Assembly: GCA_948762645.1 (NCBI GenBank)
Contig: CAQBRY010000027.1
Coordinates: forward strand, 1-17,150
Direction: 5' to 3'
Length of the DNA: 17,150 nucleotides
Source of the DNA: an uncultured Eubacteriales bacterium
Lineage (GTDB): Bacteria > Bacillota > Clostridia > Oscillospirales > Acutalibacteraceae
The notes beneath the pieces were generated by a model. It was not told where the DNA came from, searched no databases, and worked only from the letters and a program-made list of their open reading frames with translations. Each line of letters starts with the position of its first letter. Position 1 is the stretch's first letter. Positions 1 through 6,861 of this stretch are shown here, in pieces. Position numbers and translations under genes: made by a program.

Positions 1-1
1 T

Positions 2-391
2 TCCTCTACAGGAGCTGCTAAAGCCTGTGCACTGGTTATTCCGGAACTTAAGGGAAAACTTACCGGAGCCTGTTTTAGAGTACCAACTTTGAATGTTTCA
101 GTTGTAGATTTAACATGCAGACTAAAAAAACCTACTTCATATGATGAAATATGCAATACTATAAAATCTGCATCTGAAGGCGACATGAAGGGTATTATCG
201 GATATACTGATGAATTAGTAGTATCGTCAGACTTCTATTCCGATCCAAGAACCTCTATATTTGATTCAAGAGCAGGTATAATGCTTAATGAAAATTTTGT
301 AAAACTTGTTTCTTGGTACGACAACGAATGGGGATACAGCAGTAAAGTATTAGATCTTATTTCACATATGTATAAAATTGATAGCAAATAA
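2..391 (+). CDS. gap: Glyceraldehyde-3-phosphate dehydrogenase, C-terminal part (5' end outside window)
   Basis: This is the phosphorylating GAPDH of glycolysis: glyceraldehyde-3-phosphate + NAD + Pi to 1,3-bisphosphoglycerate, a cytosolic tetramer. The reading frame is open from base 2 and encodes the last 129 residues. It starts in the SSTGAAKA phosphate-binding stretch just after the catalytic region and runs through the FRVPT.NVSVVDLT segment, the YTDELVVSSDF loop and the C-terminal signature SWYDNEWGYS near the end. The catalytic Cys and the Rossmann domain lie upstream of the window. The first in-window start-like codon (TTG at 89) is internal, because homology continues upstream of it, so this is a window truncation and not a pseudogene. 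The residues resemble the GapA type of catabolic enzymes. The gene is followed by a hairpin terminator. Family assignment is certain; the glycolytic rather than gluconeogenic role is inferred. Confidence 0.97.
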   Translation, partial: SSTGAAKACALVIPELKGKLTGACFRVPTLNVSVVDLTCRLKKPTSYDEICNTIKSASEGDMKGIIGYTDELVVSSDFYSDPRTSIFDSRAGIMLNENFVKLVSWYDNEWGYSSKVLDLISHMYKIDSK

Positions 392-461
392 TTAATATTG
401 CACTTCAAATTTTTACTCTCTTCATTTCTATATATTCTTAAAATTTAAAGTAAATAATTAA

Positions 462-489
462 AGATCCTTCCAATAAATTGGAGGGATCT
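462..489. terminator. Bidirectional intrinsic terminator between gap and the 82-aa gene
   Basis: Two 12-nt arms (462-473 and 478-489) pair fully apart from one G-U wobble, around a 4-nt TAAA loop. AATATTTTG follows on + and TTAATTATTT on -. It lies between two convergent genes, 70 nt after gap and 13 nt after the - strand stop, so it can serve both. Confidence 0.8.
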
Positions 490-502
490 AATATTTTGTA
501 TA

Positions 503-751
503 TTACTTTATATCTTTTATAGCTTTTAAGAAATTTTGTTCTTCATTTCCTGTAAGATGCCCAGAACATGAACTCATAGTTGACTGGGCCGATCCTTGCA
601 TGTCTGAACAATCCGAAAAAATTAAAAAAAGTTTTCCTCTTTTTACTTTCTTAAGCTGATATTCCTTAGCGGCTTTTGCTGGATCATTTTTCGCCATGTT
701 TTCAATTTCAGATACTTGGTCATTATTTGAACCTAAAAACATATACGGCAT
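503..751 (-). CDS. Small hypothetical protein, 82 aa, two cysteines
   Basis: I do not recognise this protein. The open frame allows a TTG start at 757, but ATG at 751 sits 9 nt after a good GAAAGGAA ribosome binding site, whereas the TTG is only 2-4 nt from it, so 751 is preferred (82 residues, starting MPYMFLGSNN). An N-terminal part rich in Asn, Lys and Ala with a probable helix (residues 12-38, ending KKVKRGK) is followed by a short hydrophobic strand LFLIF (41-45). A Ser/Cys-rich segment follows with Cys48 and Cys62, and the protein ends in a charged helix. There is no signal peptide or membrane span. It stands alone, with its own candidate promoter (801-827) and the shared terminator at 462-489. 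Clean expression signals and a plausible composition argue for a real gene; two cysteines alone do not establish metal binding. Confidence 0.6.
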   Translation of the reverse strand: MPYMFLGSNNDQVSEIENMAKNDPAKAAKEYQLKKVKRGKLFLIFSDCSDMQGSAQSTMSSCSGHLTGNEEQNFLKAIKDIK

Positions 752-800
752 ATACAATACTTCCTTTCATATAAAAAAACTATTAATATCAACAAAATGT

Positions 801-827
801 ATTATAACATATATACATATATATCAA
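801..827 (-). promoter_or_regulatory. Candidate sigma-A promoter of the 82-aa gene
   Basis: On the - strand a consensus TATAAT (806-801) is preceded by TTGATA (827-822). The 15-bp spacer is shorter than optimal. It leads to a roughly 40-nt leader and the GAAAGGAA ribosome binding site. The surroundings are extremely AT-rich, so a chance match is possible. Confidence 0.4.
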
Positions 828-886
828 TAGATTGATAATTTTTTTATGAAAAATAACATATATTAACATTTGTAAATATATTTATC

Positions 887-930
887 ATAAAATAAAAAAT
901 ACTATTTATTAATTTAAAATCAATAAATAG
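887..930 (-). terminator. Intrinsic terminator downstream of tRNA-Thr
   Basis: On the - strand a perfect 9-bp stem (arms 930-922 and 910-902, CTATTTATT type) with an 11-nt loop is followed directly by a T-rich run (TATTTTTTATTTT). It begins about 32 nt after the tRNA 3' end and before the promoter of the 82-aa gene. The stem is AT-rich but the tail is good. Confidence 0.65.
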
Positions 931-961
931 CATTCATCTTTAAACATCAAAAAACTACTGA

Positions 962-1037
962 TGGAGCTGGTGAGCGGATTTGAACCGCTGACCTGCTGAT
1001 TACGAATCAGCTGCTCTACCAACTGAGCCACACCAGC
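962..1037 (-). tRNA. tRNA-Thr, anticodon CGT
   Basis: On the - strand this 76-nt sequence folds into a full cloverleaf. The acceptor arms GCTGGTG (1037-1031) and CACCAGC (972-966) are perfectly complementary. The D-arm region reads GGCTCAGTTGGTAGAGC and the T-arm carries GGTTCAAATCC. The anticodon loop is TTCGTAA, giving anticodon CGT, which reads the Thr codon ACG. The discriminator base is T, and CCA is genomically encoded (964-962). It is flanked by its own promoter and terminator, so it is a single-gene unit between the hydrogenase and the 82-aa gene. Confidence 0.97.
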
Positions 1038-1056
1038 TAAAAGCAATTCCTTAAAA

Positions 1057-1086
1057 ATTATATATTAAATATAAAAAAATAGTCAA
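1057..1086 (-). promoter_or_regulatory. Promoter of tRNA-Thr
   Basis: On the - strand TTGACT (1086-1081) and a consensus TATAAT (1062-1057) are separated by 18 bp. A start near 1050 would give a short 5' leader of about 12 nt before the tRNA. Placement just upstream of a tRNA strongly supports it. Confidence 0.8.
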
Positions 1087-1116
1087 GGGGATATCCAAAT
1101 ATTTTTATATTAATAA

Positions 1117-2382
1117 TTAAATTTTTCTGGAAAAGAAATTCCTATCTTCTAATAACTTATCTATTGTATCAAACCCTAGTTTATTTAGCAGCTTAATTAC
1201 GTATAAATTATCTATTGGAGTGGCATATTCAGACTCGCTTCCATAAATATTTACATTTTTTCTTCCTAATTCCTTATCAGTAATAGTACGAGGCCCTCCT
1301 ACACATCCACCTACACACCCCATTCCTTCAAAAAAATTTTCATTTACTTTTCCATCGATAAGTTCCTGCAGAAGTTCTTTACACTCTATCGGTCCTTGAG
1401 CTACTCTATATTTTAATTTTATTCCGTCTTGCTTCCTTATTTTAGACAAAGTCCTGTTTACAGCTTCACTCACACCCCCAGACCTAGCATAAATTCTTCC
1501 CGCTTCCGATGAATGTTCTTTATCAATATCCGATAAATTTTTTAGATTTATATTCATTAAACCAAATATTTGGTTAACTTCCTGAAATGTGAGCACGTAA
1601 TCAATAGCATCCTTTATATCCGGCTCTCTTGCTTCTGCCTTTTTGGCAAGGCAAGGTCCTATAAATACTGTAACTGCCTGAGGAACAAGCTTTTTTACAA
1701 CTCGTCCACATGCTATCATTGGAGAAACTGACGGAGGAATGTGAGGAATAAGGGTACTATAAATTTTTTTGATCATTTTAATCCATACTGGACAGCAACA
1801 ACTTGTGAGTTGAAAATCAGATTCTTTTTTTATATTTTTGTCAAATTCTAGCGCTTCTTTAAGAGTTAATATATCTGCAAACAATGCAACCTCTACCATT
1901 CCTTCAAATCCCATCTTTTTAAAAGCACAGCGTAATTTACCCGGCGTTATATCACTACCGAACTGGCCAATAAAAGCAGGAGCTATTAGCGCATATACAG
2001 GTCTATTATTTAAACGTATGGTATTTAATACGGGAATAATATCTTTACTAGGCTTAAATCTATTTTTTTCGCAAACTTCTATACATCTTCCGCAACCAAT
2101 ACATTTATCTTTTTCGATATATATATTTCCGTCATCACTTATTTTTAAAGCGTCAAAATCACAGGACTTAATACATTTTGAATGCTTATTAAAACTGCAG
2201 TCGCACTTCTCCCATTTTAGTACAGGAGCATATTTTTCAGGATGTAAAATACAATCTAAATGATATTCTTCGTTCTTGCTGCTGCCCTTTAAAAAGTTTA
2301 ACTTTTCTTCTATATCTTCATCATTCATATGCTCTAAAATTTCTTCATATAATTCCTCAAAAGTTTTCTTTTTAACCGGCAT
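1117..2382 (-). CDS. Monomeric [FeFe] hydrogenase with ferredoxin-like domain, group B-like
   Basis: This enzyme interconverts protons and H2 with electrons from ferredoxin, in the cytosol of an anaerobe. The 421 residues hold a helical N-terminal extension (1-55), a two-cluster ferredoxin-like domain, and the catalytic H-cluster domain. The second cluster motif is classical, CIGCGRCIEVC (Cys94, 97, 100, 104). The first is unusual, Cys60-x-Cys62-x7-Cys70-x3-Cys74. H-cluster motifs are L1 TSCCCPVW (193-200), L2 GPCLAKKAE (242-250) and L3 EGMGCVGGCVGG (352-363). The Gly before Cys in L2 and the GCVGGCVGGP form of L3 recall group B enzymes rather than the MPC and GGG forms of group A, but the subgroup is inferred from memory. 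AAGGAT lies about 10 nt before the ATG. No partner subunits or HydEFG maturases lie in the window, so they must be encoded elsewhere. The gene is downstream of galE with its own candidate promoter. Confidence 0.92.
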   Translation of the reverse strand: MPVKKKTFEELYEEILEHMNDEDIEEKLNFLKGSSKNEEYHLDCILHPEKYAPVLKWEKCDCSFNKHSKCIKSCDFDALKISDDGNIYIEKDKCIGCGRCIEVCEKNRFKPSKDIIPVLNTIRLNNRPVYALIAPAFIGQFGSDITPGKLRCAFKKMGFEGMVEVALFADILTLKEALEFDKNIKKESDFQLTSCCCPVWIKMIKKIYSTLIPHIPPSVSPMIACGRVVKKLVPQAVTVFIGPCLAKKAEAREPDIKDAIDYVLTFQEVNQIFGLMNINLKNLSDIDKEHSSEAGRIYARSGGVSEAVNRTLSKIRKQDGIKLKYRVAQGPIECKELLQELIDGKVNENFFEGMGCVGGCVGGPRTITDKELGRKNVNIYGSESEYATPIDNLYVIKLLNKLGFDTIDKLLEDRNFFSRKI

Positions 2383-2408
2383 ATATTCTACATCCTTCTT
2401 AACTTATT

Positions 2409-2435
2409 TTAAGAATATAAATTTAGAATTCTTAA
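2409..2435. repeat. 8-bp inverted repeat over the hydrogenase promoter (possible operator)
   Basis: TTAAGAAT (2409-2416) and ATTCTTAA (2428-2435) form a perfect inverted repeat with an 11-bp centre. It covers the -10 hexamer and spacer of the candidate promoter at 2414-2441. As RNA it would be an AT-rich hairpin without a T tail, so a terminator is unlikely. A dimeric repressor site is one reading; no regulator is identified. Confidence 0.45.
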
Positions 2436-2441
2436 TATCAA
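2414..2441 (-). promoter_or_regulatory. Candidate promoter of the hydrogenase gene
   Basis: On the - strand TTGATA (2441-2436) and TATATT (2419-2414) are separated by 16 bp, each one base off consensus. It lies in the 76-nt gap between galE and the hydrogenase, about 25-30 nt upstream of the start codon. It would let the hydrogenase be expressed apart from the metG-tatD-ispF-galE genes. Confidence 0.5.
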
Positions 2442-2458
2442 CTATTATTTACAAAATT

Positions 2459-3481
2459 CTAATTTTTATAACCATTTGGATTGTTTAATTGGAATCTCCA
2501 AGTATCCTTGCACATACGTTCTAAATCATATTTTGTCTCCCAGCCAAGATCCCTTTTTGCTTTCTCCACGTTTGCATAACATGACGCTACATCTCCGCTT
2601 CGTCTATTTCCAATCTCATAGTTTACTTTACAATTATTTACTCTCTCAAACGTATTTACCAGTTCTAAAACACTATTTCCTTTTCCCGTTCCTAAATTAA
2701 AACAGTCCAGTACCCCGCTTTTACTATCATCTATCTTCCCAATAGCCTTTACGTGGCCTAACGCAAGATCTACAACATGTATATAATCCCTTATACAAGT
2801 TCCGTCTGGAGTATCATAGTCGTTTCCAAAAATAGTCAGCTTTGGAAGACGCCCGATTGCTACTCTTGATATAAACGGCATTATATTATTCGGTATTCCA
2901 TTTGGATCTTCCCCTATCATACCGCTTTCATGTGCTCCTATTGGGTTAAAATATCTTAAAAGTAAAATTCTCCAGTCCTTATCTGAATAGTACAAATCAG
3001 ACAATATTTGTTCAGAGAAATATTTGGTCCTGCCGTATGGATTTGTTACGTTTCCAGTATTCATATCTTCGAGGTAAGGAACTTTATTATCCCCATAAAC
3101 TGTTGCGGAAGAACTAAATATCATTTTTTTTACATTAAATTTTTTCATCACTTCCAATAAGTTAATAATTCCAAAAATATTATTATCGTAATAGCTAAGG
3201 GGGTCCTTAACAGACTCCCCTACCGCTTTAAGAGCTGCAAAATGTATTACGCAGTAAATATCATATTTTGAAAATATCTCAAAAAGTCTATCTTTATCTC
3301 GAACATCACAGTTAAAAGAAATTATCTTTTTACCCGTAATTTTATTAACTCTATTAATTGATTCAGGCACACTATTTGAATAATTATCTATAGATATAAC
3401 ATTATATCCTGAATTCAAAAGTTCGACGCAGGTGTGACTGCCAATGTATCCTGCTCCGCCTGTAACTAATACATTTTTCAT
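2459..3481 (-). CDS. galE: UDP-glucose 4-epimerase
   Basis: GalE interconverts UDP-glucose and UDP-galactose with bound NAD, feeding galactose use (Leloir pathway) and surface polysaccharide precursors. The 340-residue length is normal for the short-chain dehydrogenase-like epimerases. Visible features are the NAD-binding GGAGYIG (8-14), the FSSSATVYG segment around Ser124, the catalytic Tyr149-x3-Lys153 pair in YGRTK, and the characteristic RYFNPIGAHESG and GEDPNGIPNN stretches. RDYIHVVDLALGH and a C-terminal W.NPNGY-like end also fit. A strong GGAGGA site lies 7 nt before the ATG. It follows ispF by 21 nt on the same strand, so it is probably the last gene of the metG-tatD-ispF-galE transcript. 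Other sugar-nucleotide epimerases are less likely given the near-canonical motifs. Confidence 0.96.
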   Translation of the reverse strand: MKNVLVTGGAGYIGSHTCVELLNSGYNVISIDNYSNSVPESINRVNKITGKKIISFNCDVRDKDRLFEIFSKYDIYCVIHFAALKAVGESVKDPLSYYDNNIFGIINLLEVMKKFNVKKMIFSSSATVYGDNKVPYLEDMNTGNVTNPYGRTKYFSEQILSDLYYSDKDWRILLLRYFNPIGAHESGMIGEDPNGIPNNIMPFISRVAIGRLPKLTIFGNDYDTPDGTCIRDYIHVVDLALGHVKAIGKIDDSKSGVLDCFNLGTGKGNSVLELVNTFERVNNCKVNYEIGNRRSGDVASCYANVEKAKRDLGWETKYDLERMCKDTWRFQLNNPNGYKN

Positions 3482-3502
3482 TTTCTATCCTCCATCATAA
3501 AC

Positions 3503-3976
3503 TTACTCCTTATCAATCAAACATACGCTATGAGCGGATATTCCTTCTAATCGACCTGTAAATCCTAATTTTTCTTCCGTAGTTGCCTTTATATTTATAC
3601 ATTCAATATCTGTGCAGCATATTCTGCTTATATTTTCCCTCATACTATCAATATATCTATTTAGTTTGGGTCTCTGTGCTATTATTGTACTATCTATATT
3701 GCAAATTCTATATCCACTTTTATACAGATGGTTACAAACTTCTTTAAGCAAAATCAAGCTGTCAATTCCTTTGAAGTTATCGTCATTATCAGGAAATAGT
3801 TTTCCAATATCGCCCATACAAGCCGCCCCAAGAAGACTATCAATTATTGCATGAACTAAAACGTCTGCATCGGAATGACCCAAAAGGCCCGTCTCATGAT
3901 CTATTTTTACTCCGCCTAATATAAGATCTCTTCCCTGTACTAACTTATGAACATCATATCCATGTTCTACTCTCAT
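3503..3976 (-). CDS. ispF: 2-C-methyl-D-erythritol 2,4-cyclodiphosphate synthase
   Basis: IspF cyclises CDP-methylerythritol phosphate to methylerythritol cyclodiphosphate with release of CMP, in the MEP (non-mevalonate) isoprenoid pathway; family members are homotrimers. The 157 residues match the usual single-domain length. The metal ligands are visible as Asp8-x-His10 (GYDVH) and His42 (DADVLVHAI). The family signatures GLLGHSDADV, GDIGKLFPD and the C-terminal ATTEEKLGFTGRLEGI are intact. Its ATG overlaps the tatD stop by 4 nt (ATGA), so translation is probably coupled. The usual partner ispD is not in the window. It shows that this organism makes isoprenoids by the MEP route. Confidence 0.96.
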   Translation of the reverse strand: MRVEHGYDVHKLVQGRDLILGGVKIDHETGLLGHSDADVLVHAIIDSLLGAACMGDIGKLFPDNDDNFKGIDSLILLKEVCNHLYKSGYRICNIDSTIIAQRPKLNRYIDSMRENISRICCTDIECINIKATTEEKLGFTGRLEGISAHSVCLIDKE

Positions 3977-4749
3977 AGATTATCCTCCAAGTTAAAAAGT
4001 TTCAAACTGTTTTTCCTTGTAATATTCAGAACTTCCTTAGCAGAAATATTTTTAATATCTGCAATCTTATCCGCAACATATTTAATATACGAAGATTTAC
4101 ATCTCTTACCCCTATATGGAACGGGTGACAAATACGGAGCATCTGTTTCAAGTAAAATAGATTCAAGAGGTATATTTTTCACAACATTGATTAACTCTCC
4201 GGCATTTTTAAACGTAATAATTCCGCCTACTCCTATAAACATGCCCAAACCTATTAATTCTTTTGCCATTTCCAAGTTTCCTGAAAAACAGTGTATTAAC
4301 CCCTTAGGACGATATTTTTTAATTATTTCAAGTGTATCGCTGTGGGCTTGTCTATCATGCACAACTATTGGCAAATTATATTTTTTAGATAATTTTATTT
4401 GTTTTATAAACACGTCTTTTTGCAAATTACTATTACTTGACGAGTAATAATAATCTAAACCTATTTCGCCAATCCCCACGACTTTATTATTAATCAATAA
4501 ATTTTCTAGTTCTCCAATAAAGTCGTAATTAAAATTATCTGCATTTTCAGGATGTATGCCTATCGTTGCTAAACAATAAGAATATTTTTTAGATATGTCT
4601 ATACATTCTTTAGAAGTTAAAATATCAGAACCGGAATTTATTATTTTATATACTCCCTCACTTGGTAATAATTCCAGTAATTCTTCCCTATTCGCATTGA
4701 ATGCTTCGTCATAGTAATGTGCGTGGCAGTCAAATATTAGTCTTTCCAT
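3973..4749 (-). CDS. tatD: TatD family metal-dependent hydrolase / DNase
   Basis: TatD proteins are amidohydrolase-fold enzymes with two metal ions; characterised members act as 3'-5' exonucleases or DNases in DNA quality control, though the substrate here is not shown. The 258 residues carry the N-terminal D7-x-H9-x-H11 metal motif (FDCHAH), the GEIGLDYY segment, VHDRQA, HCFSG and the C-terminal ETDAPYLSP, all in family order. Start ATG at 4749 has an AAGGT site inside the end of metG; the gap to metG is only 4 nt, and the stop overlaps ispF by 4 nt. The metG-tatD pairing is common in Firmicutes, which supports the assignment and the operon. Confidence 0.94.
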   Translation of the reverse strand: MERLIFDCHAHYYDEAFNANREELLELLPSEGVYKIINSGSDILTSKECIDISKKYSYCLATIGIHPENADNFNYDFIGELENLLINNKVVGIGEIGLDYYYSSSNSNLQKDVFIKQIKLSKKYNLPIVVHDRQAHSDTLEIIKKYRPKGLIHCFSGNLEMAKELIGLGMFIGVGGIITFKNAGELINVVKNIPLESILLETDAPYLSPVPYRGKRCKSSYIKYVADKIADIKNISAKEVLNITRKNSLKLFNLEDNL

Positions 4750-4753
4750 TTCT

Positions 4754-6676
4754 TTACCTTATCTTACTTCCCACAGGAATTTCATCAACAAATATTACCT
4801 TTACATCATCCTCACTGCAATCAGCAGCTAAAATCATTCCATGACTTTCAACCCCGCAAAGTTTTACAGGTTTTAAGTTTGAAACTATAACAACATGTCT
4901 ACCAATTAACTGTTCAGGAGAGTAATAATTAGAGATACCCGATGCAATTGTTCTAGTATTTTTGCCATCATTTACTGTAAGTTTTAAAAGCTTCTTTGAT
5001 TTCTTTATATGTTCACAATTTTCTATTTTAACTACTTTTAAATCTACCTTACAAAAATCTTCTATATCTATTAATTTAACAATATTATCATTATTATTTT
5101 CATCTTTATTTTCAATTATTTTATTTAACTCTTCTATTTCCTTATCAACATCTATTCTGGGAAATAGTAGTTCTTCTTTCTTAACCTTAAATCCTAAAGG
5201 AAGCATACCCCACTTTGAAGATGATTCCCATTTACAAATATCTTCTTTTGCTCCTAATTGATGCTGAATTTTCTTAGATGAATCAGGCATAAACGGAAAC
5301 AATAATATAGATATTATTCTTAAACATTCGCAAAGATTATATAGTACCGTTGAAAGTCTTGACTTACTCTCTTCTTCTTTTGCTAATTTCCACGGCATAT
5401 TTTCATCTATATACTTATTAGACTTCGAAACAAGAAGCCATATTTTATCAAGAGCAGCAGAAAAATGAAAATTATCCATGTGCTTCTGATACTCCGACTG
5501 TAACGATTTTGCCATATTTATCAAATCATTGTCTATATTACTAAATTCGGAGTTTTCTAAGATACATCCATCGAAATACTTTTCAATCATAGCTACACTT
5601 CTGGATAATAAATTCCCCAAATCATTTGCCAAATCAAAATTTATCCTATTAATAAGAGATTCGTTAGTAAATGTACCGTCAGATCCAAACGGAATCTCTC
5701 TCATTAAAAAATATCTTATTGAATCTACTCCATAACGCTTACAAAGTATATTGGGATCTATAACGTTTCCCTTAGATTTTGACATCTTTCCCCCGTCTCC
5801 AAAAAGAAGCCATCCATGTCCAAAAATCCTCTTAGGAAGCGGCAAATCAAGCGCCATAAGTATCGCAGGCCATATTACCGCGTGAAACCTTACTATCTCC
5901 TTACCTACAAAATGTACGTCTGCAGGCCAATATTTTTTATAATCACTATCATCTTCACTTCCATACCCTTGAGCTGTAATATAGTTCGTCAAAGCATCAA
6001 GCCATACGTATACAACATGGTCTTTATCGAAATTAACAGGTATTCCCCACTTAAAACTCGTACGACTTACACACAAATCATCAAGTCCGTCTTCAATAAA
6101 CTTAATCATCTCGTTTTTACGACTTTCAGGCTGTATAAAATTAGGATTTTCTTCATATAACTTCAAAAGTTTCTCTGAATATTTGGAAAGTTTGAAAAAA
6201 TATGATTCTTCCTCTTCTTTTTTCACCTCTCTACCGCAATCAGGACATTTTCCGTCCTTTGCCTGAACATCAGTAAAAAAACTCTCGCAGGGAGTACAAT
6301 ACCACCCACTATATTTTCCTTTATATATCTCACCTTTTTTATAAAGATCATCAAAAATCTTTTGTACTGCCTTTTTATGATAGTCGTCTGTCGTCCTTAT
6401 AAATTTATCATATGATATTCCCAGCAATTTCCATAATCTCTTAAAGTTATCAACTATTGGGTCTATATAATCTTTTGGAGCAAGTCCTTCTTTTTGTGCA
6501 TTTAATTCTATTTTTTGCCCATGTTCATCTGTACCTGTTAAAAACATTACATCAAAACCCTGCATCCTCTTGTACCTTGCCATTACATCTGCTGCAACTG
6601 TACTGTAGCTGTGTCCTAAATGTGCTTGTCCTGAAGGATAGTATATGGGAGTTGTTATATAATATGTGTTTCTCAA
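4754..6676 (-). CDS. metG: Methionyl-tRNA synthetase with C-terminal tRNA-binding domain
   Basis: MetG charges tRNA-Met and initiator tRNA with methionine. The 640 residues show the class I Rossmann fold with the HLGH signature (19-22), the connective peptide with a zinc knuckle (Cys127, 130, 144, 147), the KMSKS loop (297-301), an anticodon-binding helical domain, and a C-terminal OB-fold tRNA-binding domain (about 540-640, with DLKVVKIENCEHIKKSKKLL and HGMILAA). The open frame extends to a GTG at 6721, but that codon lies upstream of the likely -10 box at 6711-6716. TTG at 6676 has AGGAG 9 nt upstream and gives the usual MRNTYYITTPIYYPSG start, so TTG is chosen. It is the first gene of the - strand cluster with tatD, ispF and galE. 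No T-box or S-box leader is seen. Confidence 0.96.
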   Translation of the reverse strand: MRNTYYITTPIYYPSGQAHLGHSYSTVAADVMARYKRMQGFDVMFLTGTDEHGQKIELNAQKEGLAPKDYIDPIVDNFKRLWKLLGISYDKFIRTTDDYHKKAVQKIFDDLYKKGEIYKGKYSGWYCTPCESFFTDVQAKDGKCPDCGREVKKEEEESYFFKLSKYSEKLLKLYEENPNFIQPESRKNEMIKFIEDGLDDLCVSRTSFKWGIPVNFDKDHVVYVWLDALTNYITAQGYGSEDDSDYKKYWPADVHFVGKEIVRFHAVIWPAILMALDLPLPKRIFGHGWLLFGDGGKMSKSKGNVIDPNILCKRYGVDSIRYFLMREIPFGSDGTFTNESLINRINFDLANDLGNLLSRSVAMIEKYFDGCILENSEFSNIDNDLINMAKSLQSEYQKHMDNFHFSAALDKIWLLVSKSNKYIDENMPWKLAKEEESKSRLSTVLYNLCECLRIISILLFPFMPDSSKKIQHQLGAKEDICKWESSSKWGMLPLGFKVKKEELLFPRIDVDKEIEELNKIIENKDENNNDNIVKLIDIEDFCKVDLKVVKIENCEHIKKSKKLLKLTVNDGKNTRTIASGISNYYSPEQLIGRHVVIVSNLKPVKLCGVESHGMILAADCSEDDVKVIFVDEIPVGSKIR

Positions 6677-6710
6677 TTTTTTCACTCCTGTAATTTTATT
6701 ATACCTAGTA

Positions 6711-6738
6711 ATTATACACACAATTGCAATTAATTCAA
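6711..6738 (-). promoter_or_regulatory. Promoter of the metG-tatD-ispF-galE cluster
   Basis: On the - strand TTGAAT (6738-6733), a 16-bp spacer and a consensus TATAAT (6716-6711) lie 35 nt upstream of the TTG start. A second TATAAT at 6703-6698 has no -35 at proper spacing. The short leader leaves no room for a methionine-sensing riboswitch or T-box. Confidence 0.6.
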
Positions 6739-6861
6739 TTTCTGACTTGCTTATTTAATAAACATTTTTTCCAAATATTTATATTACTCCTACATTCATA
6801 TATTAACATCTATTTGAGACTTTGAATAAAATAATACTACAAACATAAGTAGGTGTTTATA

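Noticed and set aside
89..391. gap fragment as an independent 100-aa gene starting at TTG 89
   Set aside because: Clear GAPDH homology continues in frame to base 2, so this is the 3' part of a gene cut by the window edge.
1838..2263. 141-aa + strand open frame opposite the hydrogenase
   Set aside because: Antisense to the conserved ferredoxin and H-cluster region, with no start signals; a shadow frame.
5816..6160. 114-aa + strand open frame
   Set aside because: It lies wholly antisense to the metG catalytic domain, has no ribosome binding site and an implausible composition; it is a shadow of metG.
6787..6855. CTCCTAC upstream could pair with GTAGG at the ribosome binding site of the ABC receptor gene, suggesting a translational switch
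   Set aside because: Only five continuous base pairs over a 55-nt loop, and a competing 4-bp pairing; too weak to claim a riboswitch.
6721..6861. Possible TPP or FMN riboswitch before the NMT1-like importer
   Set aside because: None of the conserved core elements (such as CTGAGA or the GATxTGG region for TPP) are present.
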